Shown here one piece after another: positions 26,969-35,401 of a stretch of 64,000 nt of DNA. The translations under genes and the position numbers were made by a program. The stretch spans positions 930,001 to 994,000 of the forward strand of contig JAPFFF010000034.1 of NCBI GenBank assembly GCA_039105265.1, read 5' to 3'. The first letter of the stretch is position 1. Every line of letters begins with the position of its first letter. The notes beneath the pieces were generated by a model. It made no database searches and had not been told where the DNA came from. It worked only from the letters and a program-made list of their open reading frames with translations. Source of the DNA: Tritrichomonas musculus. Its lineage: Eukaryota; Parabasalia; Tritrichomonadida; Tritrichomonadidae.

Positions 26969-27382
26969 ATGTTTATCGCAATCTTGTTCTTGCTAATGAA
27001 CCGATGCACAAAAGAAACTGATCCCAAAGCTCAACGAGCATGTGAAAGTCTTCGTCATAATTGGCTCTATCATAGATATAATAAAGATACTTGGGATTCA
27101 TATTTGGTTGATTTGAAAGAAACAAATGATAAACTAAATGACGAAACAGGAAACAAATTTTCAACTCAAGATGTAGGAAATTGGGCTGATCTAATGCTTG
27201 ATTGGGAATTTGACCAATATTGTGACATTCTTGAAGCAAATATTCCAAAGACTCTGAAACGTTTAGCCGATGATATAAGTTCCTGTTGTGGTTTTGGTTT
27301 TTTGACTTTATCACTCGTCTTCTTGCTTCTCATTCTGAATATTTATATTCTCTGCACAAGAAATAAGAAAAAGTTAGACTAA
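26969..27382 (+). CDS. Membrane protein with signal-like start and C-terminal helix
   Basis: 137 residues from the ATG at 26969, just below the AAAAAGTTCATTTTT motif. A short hydrophobic N-terminus (MFIAILFLLMN) is followed by a helical domain with several Trp and Cys, then a strong transmembrane helix (about 112-131, FGFLTLSLVFLLLILNIYIL) and a short KKK tail. This looks like a type I membrane protein. Together with the two genes that follow it forms a membrane/secreted cluster unusual for a Polinton. Confidence 0.7.
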   Translation: MFIAILFLLMNRCTKETDPKAQRACESLRHNWLYHRYNKDTWDSYLVDLKETNDKLNDETGNKFSTQDVGNWADLMLDWEFDQYCDILEANIPKTLKRLADDISSCCGFGFLTLSLVFLLLILNIYILCTRNKKKLD

Positions 27383-27420
27383 ACTAATTTTTCTCATTCA
27401 AAATATTTTTTGTTTATCCT

Positions 27421-27440
27421 TCTCAAAAAGTTCATTTTTT
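27421..27440 (+). promoter_or_regulatory. AAAAAGTTCATTTTT motif
   Basis: TCTCAAAAAGTTCATTTTTT stands immediately before the ATG at 27443, as for the previous gene. Confidence 0.6.
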
Positions 27441-27442
27441 TA

Positions 27443-27790
27443 ATGTTTCTTTTATTATTGTTAATGTATGTGGATTATGAATCCTATTGTAAATGTTCTT
27501 TTGAAATGGATCAAATTAATTCAAAACTGAAAGAGATAAACAATAATATCAATAAAATATTAGATGTGATGTTAAAAAAAGACAACACAAACACTCAAAA
27601 AGATGAATTAAAGAAAAGAAGAGATTTGACTTGGGAACAATGGAAGAAAAATTCTGATGAATATCAACAATTACTCTATGGAGAAAGTACGTCTGAGACA
27701 AACAAAAAACTGGATGAACTTAGAAAAATAAAAGAATTATATTGGGAACATTTCTGGAACTTGAATAATCGAATTGAAAATTTTGAATAA
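27443..27790 (+). CDS. Secreted or N-anchored coiled-coil protein
   Basis: 115 residues from the ATG at 27443, chosen for the motif just upstream. A hydrophobic N-terminus (MFLLLLLMYVDY) may be a signal peptide or anchor. The rest is a charged helix (QINSKLKEINNNINKIL, DELKKRRDLTWEQWKKN, KLDELRKIKELYWEHFW). No family known. It shares its leader motif with the gene at 26969. Confidence 0.65.
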   Translation: MFLLLLLMYVDYESYCKCSFEMDQINSKLKEINNNINKILDVMLKKDNTNTQKDELKKRRDLTWEQWKKNSDEYQQLLYGESTSETNKKLDELRKIKELYWEHFWNLNNRIENFE

Positions 27791-27869
27791 AAAGTCAATT
27801 CATTCAAGAGAGAAAATTTTAACTACTCCTTAATAAATAAAAAAGATTAAATTTGTTTATTTAATTTTT

Positions 27870-28730
27870 TTAAAGTCCAACTGAGTCAGAGTCTGAATGA
27901 AAATTTTCAGTTTGAAATTTGGTTTGATTTTTGTAAAAGATAATTCCAAGAGCAAGAATCATGAGAATTAGTAATGGAATAGATACAGATAAACCTATTA
28001 TTTTTGATACATTTTTTTGTTCAATATCTGATGGAGAGAATTGATATGAGAAATTGAAAAGATAGGATTCAGAGAATTGATCTGATATAGTGAATTGAAA
28101 AGATGGACTAAATGTTGGAGATAAAGATGGTGAACGTGATGGTGAAAGAGATGGGCTAAATGTTGGAGATAAAGATGGTGAAATTGATGGAGATAAAGAT
28201 GGGCGGAATGTTGGTGAACGTGATGGTGAAATTGATGGGCGGAATGTTGGTGAAAGAGATGGTGAACGTGATGGTGAACGTGATGGACGATTTGTTGGAG
28301 ATAAAGATGGCACAGATTCATGTCTTAAATATGCAATACCTCGAAATTGGACGCTTCTATGTTGTTGAACATTAATAATAATAGTTGTTAGCATTTGGGG
28401 AAATTCATTTGATTCAAAAACAATTATCCAATCTTTTTCAACATTGGAATATTGATTGATGAGATAATTTTGAGAATTCCAAAATAGTTCAGCCTCATCA
28501 TGACGGGTAGAATTTTTTCCGATGATCCAAAATTTCCAGGCAGTAAATGATTGTTTAATTGTTAAATTGGGTGTTGCAAAATCTGTCCAACATTCTAAGT
28601 CATCATTCGGTATTTTTGACATCCATTCTCCATTAACAATTTCCCAATCAAAACAAGAAATCCATTCAGCATCATCAGGTATTCCTTCAATTGATGGGCG
28701 ATTAATGAGTATCAAAAAGATAACGAACAT
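27870..28730 (-). CDS. Type I membrane protein with Ser/Pro-rich stalk
   Basis: 286 residues: signal-like N-terminus (MFVIFLILINRPSIEG), a globular part of about 130 residues with Trp and Cys (WISCFDWEIVNGEW, YLINQYSNVEKDWIIVFES), a low-complexity stalk of about 70 residues built of SPSxSP/SPTFxPS units, a transmembrane helix (about 245-265, SVSIPLLILMILALGIIF) and a short cytosolic tail. This is the layout of a surface-exposed, possibly O-glycosylated protein. Its leader has TCATTTTTATTAA before the ATG. A role at the cell or particle surface is inference. Confidence 0.7.
   Translation of the reverse strand: MFVIFLILINRPSIEGIPDDAEWISCFDWEIVNGEWMSKIPNDDLECWTDFATPNLTIKQSFTAWKFWIIGKNSTRHDEAELFWNSQNYLINQYSNVEKDWIIVFESNEFPQMLTTIIINVQQHRSVQFRGIAYLRHESVPSLSPTNRPSRSPSRSPSLSPTFRPSISPSRSPTFRPSLSPSISPSLSPTFSPSLSPSRSPSLSPTFSPSFQFTISDQFSESYLFNFSYQFSPSDIEQKNVSKIIGLSVSIPLLILMILALGIIFYKNQTKFQTENFHSDSDSVGL
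28090..28310 (-). repeat. 12- to 24-bp coding repeats (Ser/Pro stalk)
   Basis: Degenerate tandem units such as GGTGAACGTGAT and GGAGATAAAGAT encode the SPS/SPT motifs. Length variation between copies of the element is likely here. Confidence 0.8.
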
Positions 28731-28756
28731 TTAATAAAAATGAAAGCGGTTAAAAA

Positions 28757-28778
28757 CGGTTATGTCAGACCATTTTTT
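28757..28778 (+). promoter_or_regulatory. CGGTTATGTCAGACCATTTT box
   Basis: A variant of the CGGTTTTGACAGACCATTTTT leader. It lies directly before the ATG at 28783, and its reading as coding sequence (MSDHFLL) is probably accidental. Confidence 0.55.
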
Positions 28779-28782
28779 ATTA

Positions 28783-29022
28783 ATGAATCCTAACAAAGAT
28801 GCACAACAACTCATGTTGGAAAAAGCATTGAACGACATGACTCAAGGGGTTATGATGTTACAAAACTTTGCAGAGGAAAGTCGCGAATTTCGTGATCATT
28901 ATATCGATTTTGTCAAAGCTCTCAAGGCGAAAATGGCTGAAGTTATCACAAGTTTCAATAATTCTCAACCTGATTTGAAACAAAAATTGGAAGAATTAAT
29001 TGAAATAATTAACAAAGGTTAA
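28783..29022 (+). CDS. Small helical element protein
   Basis: 79 residues from the ATG at 28783 (MNPNKDAQQLMLEKALNDM); the frame also opens at 28762, but those seven codons overlap the promoter-like box. Wholly helical (VMMLQNFAEESREFRDHY, FVKALKAKMAEVITSF, LKQKLEELIEIINKG). No family. One of several small early-block helical proteins. Confidence 0.65.
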   Translation: MNPNKDAQQLMLEKALNDMTQGVMMLQNFAEESREFRDHYIDFVKALKAKMAEVITSFNNSQPDLKQKLEELIEIINKG

Positions 29023-29042
29023 ATAAATAAAGAAATAATTTT

Positions 29043-29330
29043 TTACTCTTTCAATATGACTGATAATTTTATTTTTTTCGGTGTGTTTGATTTTTTTTGT
29101 TCGATGAAGTTGATTAAGTTTTGAGTGTTTTGAATTACTTCAGCTTTTTTGGATTCATATTTTTGTTTCTCTTTCTCTAATTCCTCTAGGAAACTTTCAT
29201 AATCAGGATCATTCTTTAATGACAGAATCTCTATTTCAAATTCTTCAACACTATGTATTTGTCTAATTAATTCATCAATTGAACTATTCAAATTTTCTTT
29301 GAGTAGATTCAAACTATGAGTAGGCAACAT
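29043..29330 (-). CDS. Small coiled-coil element protein
   Basis: 95 residues with heptad-like helices (LLKENLNSSIDELIRQI, FLEELEKEKQKYESKKAEV) and a basic end. Its leader reads TTCATTTTTTTAA before the ATG. It is divergent from 29369, and the two genes share the intervening 38 bases as promoter. Confidence 0.65.
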   Translation of the reverse strand: MLPTHSLNLLKENLNSSIDELIRQIHSVEEFEIEILSLKNDPDYESFLEELEKEKQKYESKKAEVIQNTQNLINFIEQKKSNTPKKIKLSVILKE

Positions 29331-29346
29331 TTAAAAAAATGAATAA

Positions 29347-29368
29347 CGGTTTTGACACTTCACTTTTT
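29347..29368 (+). promoter_or_regulatory. CGGTTTTGACA box with initiator
   Basis: CGGTTTTGACACTTCACTTTTT abuts the ATG at 29369. The frame reads through this box from 29339, but the box is conserved with at least eight other leaders, so the start downstream of it is preferred. Confidence 0.7.
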
Positions 29369-29773
29369 ATGAAGAGAGTTCCTCAAGTAGTATTTCAAAA
29401 TTTAATAGAGGACAAGAAAGATAAACTCAAAAAATCAATTAGTGAATTCTATGATGCTATGAATCGTTTGGCTGAAGCAAAAGTAAAAGAGAAAGATATT
29501 TCTTTTTGTCAACGGTATAATGGTGAAGATTTACGCAACTTATATATTCTCAAAAGAGATATCGAAGATATACAAATTGATTCAATTATTGAAGATCATG
29601 AAAAAATAAAAACTGAACTTGAGACAGAAGAGAAATCAGCATGGAAAGAATATCAAGATAGTTTTGGTCAATACAAAGTTCAAAAAAGAGCTTTAATAGC
29701 TGAAATAAGTTCTTTTCAAAAATTTCTAATGGATGATGATGAGTCCATCCATGATTCAATATTAAACATTTGA
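29369..29773 (+). CDS. Helical element protein, unknown
   Basis: 134 residues from the ATG at 29369 (MKRVPQVVFQNLIEDKKD). Long charged helices (KLKKSISEFYDAMNRLAEA, TELETEEKSAWKEYQDSF) suggest a coiled coil. No known domain. The start choice rests on the promoter-like box that occupies the ten codons upstream. Confidence 0.65.
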   Translation: MKRVPQVVFQNLIEDKKDKLKKSISEFYDAMNRLAEAKVKEKDISFCQRYNGEDLRNLYILKRDIEDIQIDSIIEDHEKIKTELETEEKSAWKEYQDSFGQYKVQKRALIAEISSFQKFLMDDDESIHDSILNI

Positions 29774-29818
29774 ATTTAATTTATCTTTTTATTTTTTTAT
29801 CCTCTTACAAAAACAAAA

Positions 29819-30526
29819 ATGATAGTAGAGCCAATAAATGAAAATTATGAATGGTTACAATATAATGAACATTTACGGATTATACGTTCAAAGAAAGATA
29901 ATATGTTTCAAGCAAATAGTATAATTAGTGCTTGTCAATCAACAAAGAAAATTAAGCATTGGAATGAAAATAAACAAACAAAGGAGTTATTTCAATTTAT
30001 TTCTGAGTCAGTCGGAATTCCGCCCGACCAAAAGTTATTAGAAAATCGACCAAATTTACCGAATAATTTGAAAGGAATTTATATTCATAAATTATTAGTA
30101 AATCATATAGCAATTTGGGCTTCACCTACTTATTCCTTCTTTGTTCTAAAATTATTAGATGAGTATTTTGAAAAACAAAGACTTGAACAAAAACCAAGAT
30201 TAGTACCTAAAAATAGAGAATATGATTATAAATTCTTAATTTGGTTAGAAGAATTAAAAGATAATCCAGAAAAAGTTAAATTACATTTAGTCAAACGTCA
30301 TAAAGATTATTATCGTGATATCAAACCAAAAGAAAAAAATCAATGGTATTTCAAAGATAATATGCCAATAGCTATGACACCGAATAGAGATATAAAAGAT
30401 ATTATTCGTAAGAATTTTGGTACAAATGATGTTTCAATTTATAGTTCTATCATTACTGCTTCAAAAACATGTTTAGATAAATTAAAGAGGTTAATAGATG
30501 AATATATTAGTCATTATCAGGAATGA
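29819..30526 (+). CDS. KilA-N domain protein
   Basis: 235 residues. The N-terminal 120 residues match the KilA-N fold: WLQYNEHLRIIRSKKDN, MFQANSIISACQSTKKI, FISESVGIPP and especially GIYIHKLLVNHIAIWASPTY, followed by FFVLKLLDEYF. KilA-N is a DNA-binding domain of phages and large DNA viruses, also found in trichomonad genes through such elements. The C-terminal half (about 125-235) is basic and unassigned. It is probably an early DNA-binding regulator. Its leader lacks the TTTTGACA box. Confidence 0.85.
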   Translation: MIVEPINENYEWLQYNEHLRIIRSKKDNMFQANSIISACQSTKKIKHWNENKQTKELFQFISESVGIPPDQKLLENRPNLPNNLKGIYIHKLLVNHIAIWASPTYSFFVLKLLDEYFEKQRLEQKPRLVPKNREYDYKFLIWLEELKDNPEKVKLHLVKRHKDYYRDIKPKEKNQWYFKDNMPIAMTPNRDIKDIIRKNFGTNDVSIYSSIITASKTCLDKLKRLIDEYISHYQE

Positions 30527-30535
30527 GATAAAAAA

Positions 30536-30560
30536 CGGTTTTGACACTTCATTATTTTTA
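30536..30560 (+). promoter_or_regulatory. CGGTTTTGACA box with initiator
   Basis: CGGTTTTGACACTTCATTAT directly precedes the ATG at 30562. Confidence 0.7.
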
Positions 30561-30561
30561 A

Positions 30562-30822
30562 ATGAGTGAACCTGACTTTTTCGAAGAGAAGAAAAAGATT
30601 GATGATCAAACAAGAGATTTTCTATCGAATGTTCGAAATGATTTGAATATAACGAAAGTTCTCATGCAAAAAATAAATTCTCAACTTGATGAATTAACTT
30701 CAAGATTGGAACGTTTAGAAAGTTCTGTCCAAAGAATTGATCGAAAAGTTGCTGAACGTGGTGTTCAAATCGAACAATTAATAAAAGACGTTTTCGTTCT
30801 TCAATTAACTCGACCTAAATAA
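30562..30822 (+). CDS. Small coiled-coil element protein
   Basis: 86 residues: a continuous heptad helix (MQKINSQLDELTSRLERLES, VQRIDRKVAERGVQIEQLI) preceded by a charged head. It resembles dimerising or trimerising segments of structural proteins but sits in the early block between KilA-N and the polymerase. Function unknown. Confidence 0.65.
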   Translation: MSEPDFFEEKKKIDDQTRDFLSNVRNDLNITKVLMQKINSQLDELTSRLERLESSVQRIDRKVAERGVQIEQLIKDVFVLQLTRPK

Positions 30823-30841
30823 ACATTTTCTTTTTAATTAA

Positions 30842-30865
30842 CGGTTTTGACAGACCATTATTTTT
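30842..30865 (+). promoter_or_regulatory. CGGTTTTGACAGACCATTAT box
   Basis: Lies about 20 bases before the polymerase ATG at 30885. Same variant as at 34550. Confidence 0.7.
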
Positions 30866-30884
30866 ATTGTAAAAGAAAGTTAAC

Positions 30885-33800
30885 ATGACAACAACTATTA
30901 GAGCGAATCCTAACAGATTAATGGAGATTTATAATCTCTTAACGAATGGTAAAGAAACGTTTAAAGAATTCTCTAAAAAGAATGGGGATCGGAGTAAAGA
31001 AATATTAAATGAGTATATTATACAAAAAGTGAAAGAAAATGGTTACGATGGAAAATTGAATGGGGATTCAATATTTTGGTTCGTTAAAGGTTTAACTCAT
31101 TCAAATCTCCCTCAATATTTAAATCAACCCCCAGAAAAAGAATTTACTGAACCCCCACCATCGACACCAATTGAGCCAGAGAAATCATCATTGAAAGAAA
31201 TAATTGCAAATGCACCACCAAATGTACCTTTGAGAAAATTAATGCCCGTTAGTGAGCAAAATGTACCTTTGAGAAAATTAGTTCCACCGCATCCAGAGCC
31301 AAAATCAAATGAATATGAACCAAAAAGAACAACTGATCCTTATTTCTTAAATATTCAGAATTCAATTAGACCTCATTCAAAAGATGATTCATTTATTCAA
31401 TTCATGAAAATTAATAATGAAAATGATCAAGATAGAATTGTTGATGGTTATATAAAAATGTTAAATGATTCACCAACTGATTGGAGAATTAATTTTGAAC
31501 AATTAAATGATTATGGTCGAAAGAAATTATTTCCATTCTTACGAAAGAAATTTGAAAATGAAATAGGTGAATTAGCTGCAACAGAAAAATATAAATTATC
31601 TTATTCAGTTGGAGGTCAATGGCATTCTGTACCTTTAAATGGAAAAACTTATGAAGAATTATTAAAGAATTTAACAGAAGAGAATTTCATTTATCAAATT
31701 GAAAAGAATCCAGGTTGGGAATATGATTTAGAAGGTCAAAGATTACCTGAATTTTCATTATTTTCTCAAATCAAATTTAGTATATTAAAACATCCAAAAC
31801 ATAAAAATACAGTCGATGGAGGATTCTTTAAATATTTATTAAAACCTGGTTGTCCAAAAGTATTAATTGATTACCTCGTTCGATTACAAATATTTGATAG
31901 TTTAATTAATGAAAAGACAAAGAAAATAAAAGAAGAATTAAATGATTGTTGTTTCATTTATGCTTTACAACAAACTGGAAATTATTCAGAATCATTATTA
32001 AATCAAATTAGATTAAGGATTCAAAATAGATATTTATCACAAAGTAGTATTAATCATTTATGTGAAGAATTTAATATTCATCTTAATTTAACTTATATTG
32101 ATGATAATTCTGTTGCTCAAAAACAATCTGTACGTTCAATGGATAAAGGTAAAAGAAAAACATATATGGGTATACAAAAAGCTGAACCAGAACGAACTCA
32201 TAAATTCAATGTATATCAAAAACATTATTTCATCGAAGAAAAGACTCCATTTACATATTATTATATCAAAAATATTGAAAAGTTAGATGAAGACAAATAT
32301 AATAAAGATTGGATTACAGATCATTGGACAAAAGGTAGATCATTTATAACTTCTTCAAACTTGATTAGAGAATTATTTAAGAAAAATTATTTCATTCCAA
32401 TTAATTATTCACAAGAACATTTATTACATTCAATATTTTATAATGAAATTGATCAAGATATTTCAAATACTACATTAGAATATAAAGATGAATATTGTTG
32501 TAAATTAATTGAACCAAAAACAAAAATAATCAAACAAGTAGAAACTTCTTATTGGTTTTGTGATTTTGAATCTGATACAAGTTCAAAAATTCATATTCCA
32601 TTCTTATGTTGTTTACATTCATTAGATGGGAAAATTAAGAAAGAATTCTTAGGTGAAAAATGTAATATAAATCTATTGAAATATTTACCTACTGATTCAA
32701 TTTGTTATTTTCATAATTTGGCTTATGATATTAGAATGATTTTACAAAACAATAATCAAAATATAAAAATATTATCATCAATTATTAAAGGAAATCAATG
32801 TTTTAATATGACTTTGAAATTTGAGAACAAAAAGATAACATTTAAAGATAGTTATCCAATTTTCTCTTGCAAGCTATCTAATCTACCATTAATGTTTAAT
32901 ATTCCTTGTGAAAAAGAAATTTTCCCATACAAATATTATACATTTGAAAGATTAAGAACAAATAAAGGTCAAATTAATGAAGCAGGTAAAGAAGAAGATA
33001 AAACATGGACTGAACAAGATTATCAATTATTTCGTTCAAATATTAACAAAATTAAGGGATGCCGTTTAAGTAATAATGAATTTGATATGTGGAAATATGC
33101 ATTATTTTATTGTCATCAAGATGTTCGAATATTAAGAGAAAGTTTTGTTAAATTTAGACAAGGTTTCATTCAAGATTTCAAAATCGATCCATTCAAATAT
33201 ATTTCAATTTCTTCTTTAGCTAATGATGTATTTAATCATAAAGTTTATTATGGTCATGATTTATATTCAGTAGGTGGAATTGTTAGGAAATTTTGTTCAT
33301 ATGCTGTTTATGGTGGTAGATGTATGACTGCTTATAACAAAAAGTGGCATATCACTGAAAAATTAGCAGATTTTGACGCAGTTAGTTTATATCCTTCAGC
33401 AATTCATAGATTATATACCGTTCAAGGAAAACCAGTAGTAATATCCAAAACAGAATTAAATTATGAATTTTTATCAAAACAAGGTGCATATATAGTAGAA
33501 ATTTTAGTTACTGGAATTCATAAACATTATCCATTTCCATTAATCGTTAAGAAAACAAAAGATGGTAACCTTAATGATGATAAATTCGATAAACCTTTCA
33601 AAATGATTGTCGATAATATTTATTTAGAAGATCTCATTGAATTTCAAAAAATAGATTTCGAATTAATTAGAGGTTATTATTGGCCTGGAAAAAGAGAATA
33701 TCATATCCAAAAAGAAATTCAAAAAATATTTGAGAAAAGATTAGAATATAAAAGTCAAGACAATCCTTTACAAAATTTATATAAATTAATTATGAATAGT

Positions 33801-34544
33801 TGTTATGGTAAAACTATTGAAAGACCTATTGAAAAAGATTTTAAATACATTAATGATCAAGATACTTTAGATAATTATTGGATCAAAAATTATAACAAAA
33901 TTGTTGAAGATATTGAATTACAAAATAATATGCATGCTGTTCGAATATTGAGACCAATTGATAAACATTTTAATTTTTCATTATTAGGTATTCATGTATT
34001 AAGTATGTCAAAAAGAATCATGAATGAAGTGATGTGTCTTGCATTTGATATTGGTTGCCATATTTATTATCAGGATACTGATTCAATGCATATTGAAATA
34101 AATGATTTACCAAAATTACAAAAAGCTTATAAAGAAAAATATAATCGAGAACTCATAGGTAAATATTTAGGTCAATTCCATTCAGATTTTCCAACAATAA
34201 ATGGTCACAAAGAAATGCCAGAATCAATTGAATCATACTTTTTGATGAAAAAGATGTATATTGATAAGTTACAAGATTCTACAGGTGAAATTGATTATAT
34301 GACTCGTGGGAAAGGATTAACTGAACAATCTATTAAATATGCTTATAAGAATGAATTTGATAATGATCCAATGAAATTATATAAATATTTATACGAAGGG
34401 AATCAACAAACATTTGATCTTACAAAAGGTCAACCATGTTTCCAAATGAATAAAAATATGACTGTATCAACCTTAAATGAATTCAAAAGAAGAATATCAA
34501 CACCATATAAAGAAGGAAAGAGAGAAAAATATTTTGAATACTAG
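30885..34544 (+). CDS. Protein-primed family B DNA polymerase (Polinton pPolB)
   Basis: 1,219 residues. An N-terminal extension of about 450 residues with proline-rich linkers (NVPLRKL twice, about 120-140) precedes the exonuclease domain (FCDFESD near 560, FHNLAYDIRMI near 610). The polymerase domain shows motif A DFDAVSLYPSA (Asp829 and Asp831 area), motif B KLIMNSCYGK (about 967-976) and motif C YQDTDSMH (Asp1064, Asp1066). This is the protein-primed type shared by Polintons, adenoviruses and virophages; the N-terminal extension may supply or bind the terminal protein. It copies the element's DNA, most likely with the helicase at 24363. The ATG at 30885 lies below a CGGTTTTGACA leader. Confidence 0.93.
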   Translation: MTTTIRANPNRLMEIYNLLTNGKETFKEFSKKNGDRSKEILNEYIIQKVKENGYDGKLNGDSIFWFVKGLTHSNLPQYLNQPPEKEFTEPPPSTPIEPEKSSLKEIIANAPPNVPLRKLMPVSEQNVPLRKLVPPHPEPKSNEYEPKRTTDPYFLNIQNSIRPHSKDDSFIQFMKINNENDQDRIVDGYIKMLNDSPTDWRINFEQLNDYGRKKLFPFLRKKFENEIGELAATEKYKLSYSVGGQWHSVPLNGKTYEELLKNLTEENFIYQIEKNPGWEYDLEGQRLPEFSLFSQIKFSILKHPKHKNTVDGGFFKYLLKPGCPKVLIDYLVRLQIFDSLINEKTKKIKEELNDCCFIYALQQTGNYSESLLNQIRLRIQNRYLSQSSINHLCEEFNIHLNLTYIDDNSVAQKQSVRSMDKGKRKTYMGIQKAEPERTHKFNVYQKHYFIEEKTPFTYYYIKNIEKLDEDKYNKDWITDHWTKGRSFITSSNLIRELFKKNYFIPINYSQEHLLHSIFYNEIDQDISNTTLEYKDEYCCKLIEPKTKIIKQVETSYWFCDFESDTSSKIHIPFLCCLHSLDGKIKKEFLGEKCNINLLKYLPTDSICYFHNLAYDIRMILQNNNQNIKILSSIIKGNQCFNMTLKFENKKITFKDSYPIFSCKLSNLPLMFNIPCEKEIFPYKYYTFERLRTNKGQINEAGKEEDKTWTEQDYQLFRSNINKIKGCRLSNNEFDMWKYALFYCHQDVRILRESFVKFRQGFIQDFKIDPFKYISISSLANDVFNHKVYYGHDLYSVGGIVRKFCSYAVYGGRCMTAYNKKWHITEKLADFDAVSLYPSAIHRLYTVQGKPVVISKTELNYEFLSKQGAYIVEILVTGIHKHYPFPLIVKKTKDGNLNDDKFDKPFKMIVDNIYLEDLIEFQKIDFELIRGYYWPGKREYHIQKEIQKIFEKRLEYKSQDNPLQNLYKLIMNSCYGKTIERPIEKDFKYINDQDTLDNYWIKNYNKIVEDIELQNNMHAVRILRPIDKHFNFSLLGIHVLSMSKRIMNEVMCLAFDIGCHIYYQDTDSMHIEINDLPKLQKAYKEKYNRELIGKYLGQFHSDFPTINGHKEMPESIESYFLMKKMYIDKLQDSTGEIDYMTRGKGLTEQSIKYAYKNEFDNDPMKLYKYLYEGNQQTFDLTKGQPCFQMNKNMTVSTLNEFKRRISTPYKEGKREKYFEY

Positions 34545-34549
34545 ATTGG

Positions 34550-34570
34550 CGGTTTTGACAGACCATTTTT
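34550..34570 (+). promoter_or_regulatory. CGGTTTTGACAGACCATTTT box
   Basis: Directly precedes the ATG at 34575. It is the last copy of this box seen on the map, close to where the leader style changes. Confidence 0.7.
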
Positions 34571-34574
34571 ATAA

Positions 34575-34757
34575 ATGTCAAGAAGAGCAACCACTCAACC
34601 ATTAATATCATTATCTGAGAGTGAAAGAATTGATAACGACTCTGGCGATTGCTGTTGTTCCAACCCACCACCCAATTGCTGTTTGTGGACTCTTGTTATT
34701 CTCTTTGTGATGAACATCATTTTCACTTTTATTTATTTCTTACTTGCAATTGCATGA
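34575..34757 (+). CDS. 60-residue C-anchored membrane protein
   Basis: A short polar head with a Cys cluster (SGDCCCSNPPPNCCLW) is followed by one strong transmembrane helix reaching the C-terminus (TLVILFVMNIIFTFIYFLLA). Likely a tail-anchored membrane protein with palmitoylable cysteines. It is the last gene with a CGGTTTTGACA leader. Confidence 0.65.
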   Translation: MSRRATTQPLISLSESERIDNDSGDCCCSNPPPNCCLWTLVILFVMNIIFTFIYFLLAIA

Positions 34758-34816
34758 TTTAATTAAACAATAAGCTTTTTTAATTTTTTTAATTTTTTAT
34801 TTTGTCTCAAAAATAT

Positions 34817-35143
34817 ATGACAAAGACTAGGATCCGTTGGAATACTCAAAAAGTGAGAGAAGAAATGGCTAAAGAAAATTGTATATTATTAGATGATTAC
34901 AAAAGAGGAGATATTCGTATTCATTATTTATATGAAGGTAATGAATTTTCAGTAAGGTGGTCAGATTGGATGAAAAAAGATAGGCCATCAAGACCACATT
35001 TGAAAGGAGGAAATAGAAAAATAACAAAATCAAAGAGTGTTGATAACTTAAATAAAACTTTTGAAGATCCTGAAAATGGAGAAGAGGAAAATGAAAATGA
35101 AGAAGATTTTAATGAGATAGAAAATGAATTACATCAAGAATGA
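34817..35143 (+). CDS. Element protein with acidic tail
   Basis: 108 residues from the ATG at 34817 (MTKTRIRWNTQKVREEM). Basic N-terminal half with a short beta-like part (DIRIHYLYEGNEFSVRWSDW), then a strongly acidic C-terminus (EDPENGEEENENEEDFNE). Its end overlaps the next gene by 20 bases. First gene of the right block by leader style (T-rich, no TTTTGACA). Confidence 0.6.
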   Translation: MTKTRIRWNTQKVREEMAKENCILLDDYKRGDIRIHYLYEGNEFSVRWSDWMKKDRPSRPHLKGGNRKITKSKSVDNLNKTFEDPENGEEENENEEDFNEIENELHQE

Positions 35144-35372
35144 ACTCAAAGAAATTAATGATACGTTATTCTTAATATTGGAATGGAGATTTGCAAATTC
35201 ACAAGAAATGAAAAATTATTGGTTGAACGAAATATTCAATAAATCAATTGGACTATTTGATCAAAGAATTGTTTTAAATTTAAGAATTGCTAATCAAATT
35301 GATACTCATTTCATTAATATGTTAGAGCAATTTATATTAGAGAAGTTAGAACTGGAAATAGGTTTGATGTGA
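35124..35372 (+). CDS. Small helical element protein
   Basis: 82 residues from the ATG at 35124, overlapping the previous gene's end in another frame. Helical, amphipathic (TLFLILEWRFANSQEMKNYW, IDTHFINMLEQFILEKLEL). Unknown function. The overlap suggests co-transcription. Confidence 0.55.
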   Translation: MNYIKNELKEINDTLFLILEWRFANSQEMKNYWLNEIFNKSIGLFDQRIVLNLRIANQIDTHFINMLEQFILEKLELEIGLM

Positions 35373-35401
35373 ACTTTTTCTAGAATTTTGCAAAATCAAA
35401 A

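Noticed and set aside
27998-28321. His-rich minus frame and its plus-strand counterpart in the stalk region
   Set aside because: Both arise from the tandem 12-bp units read in other frames.
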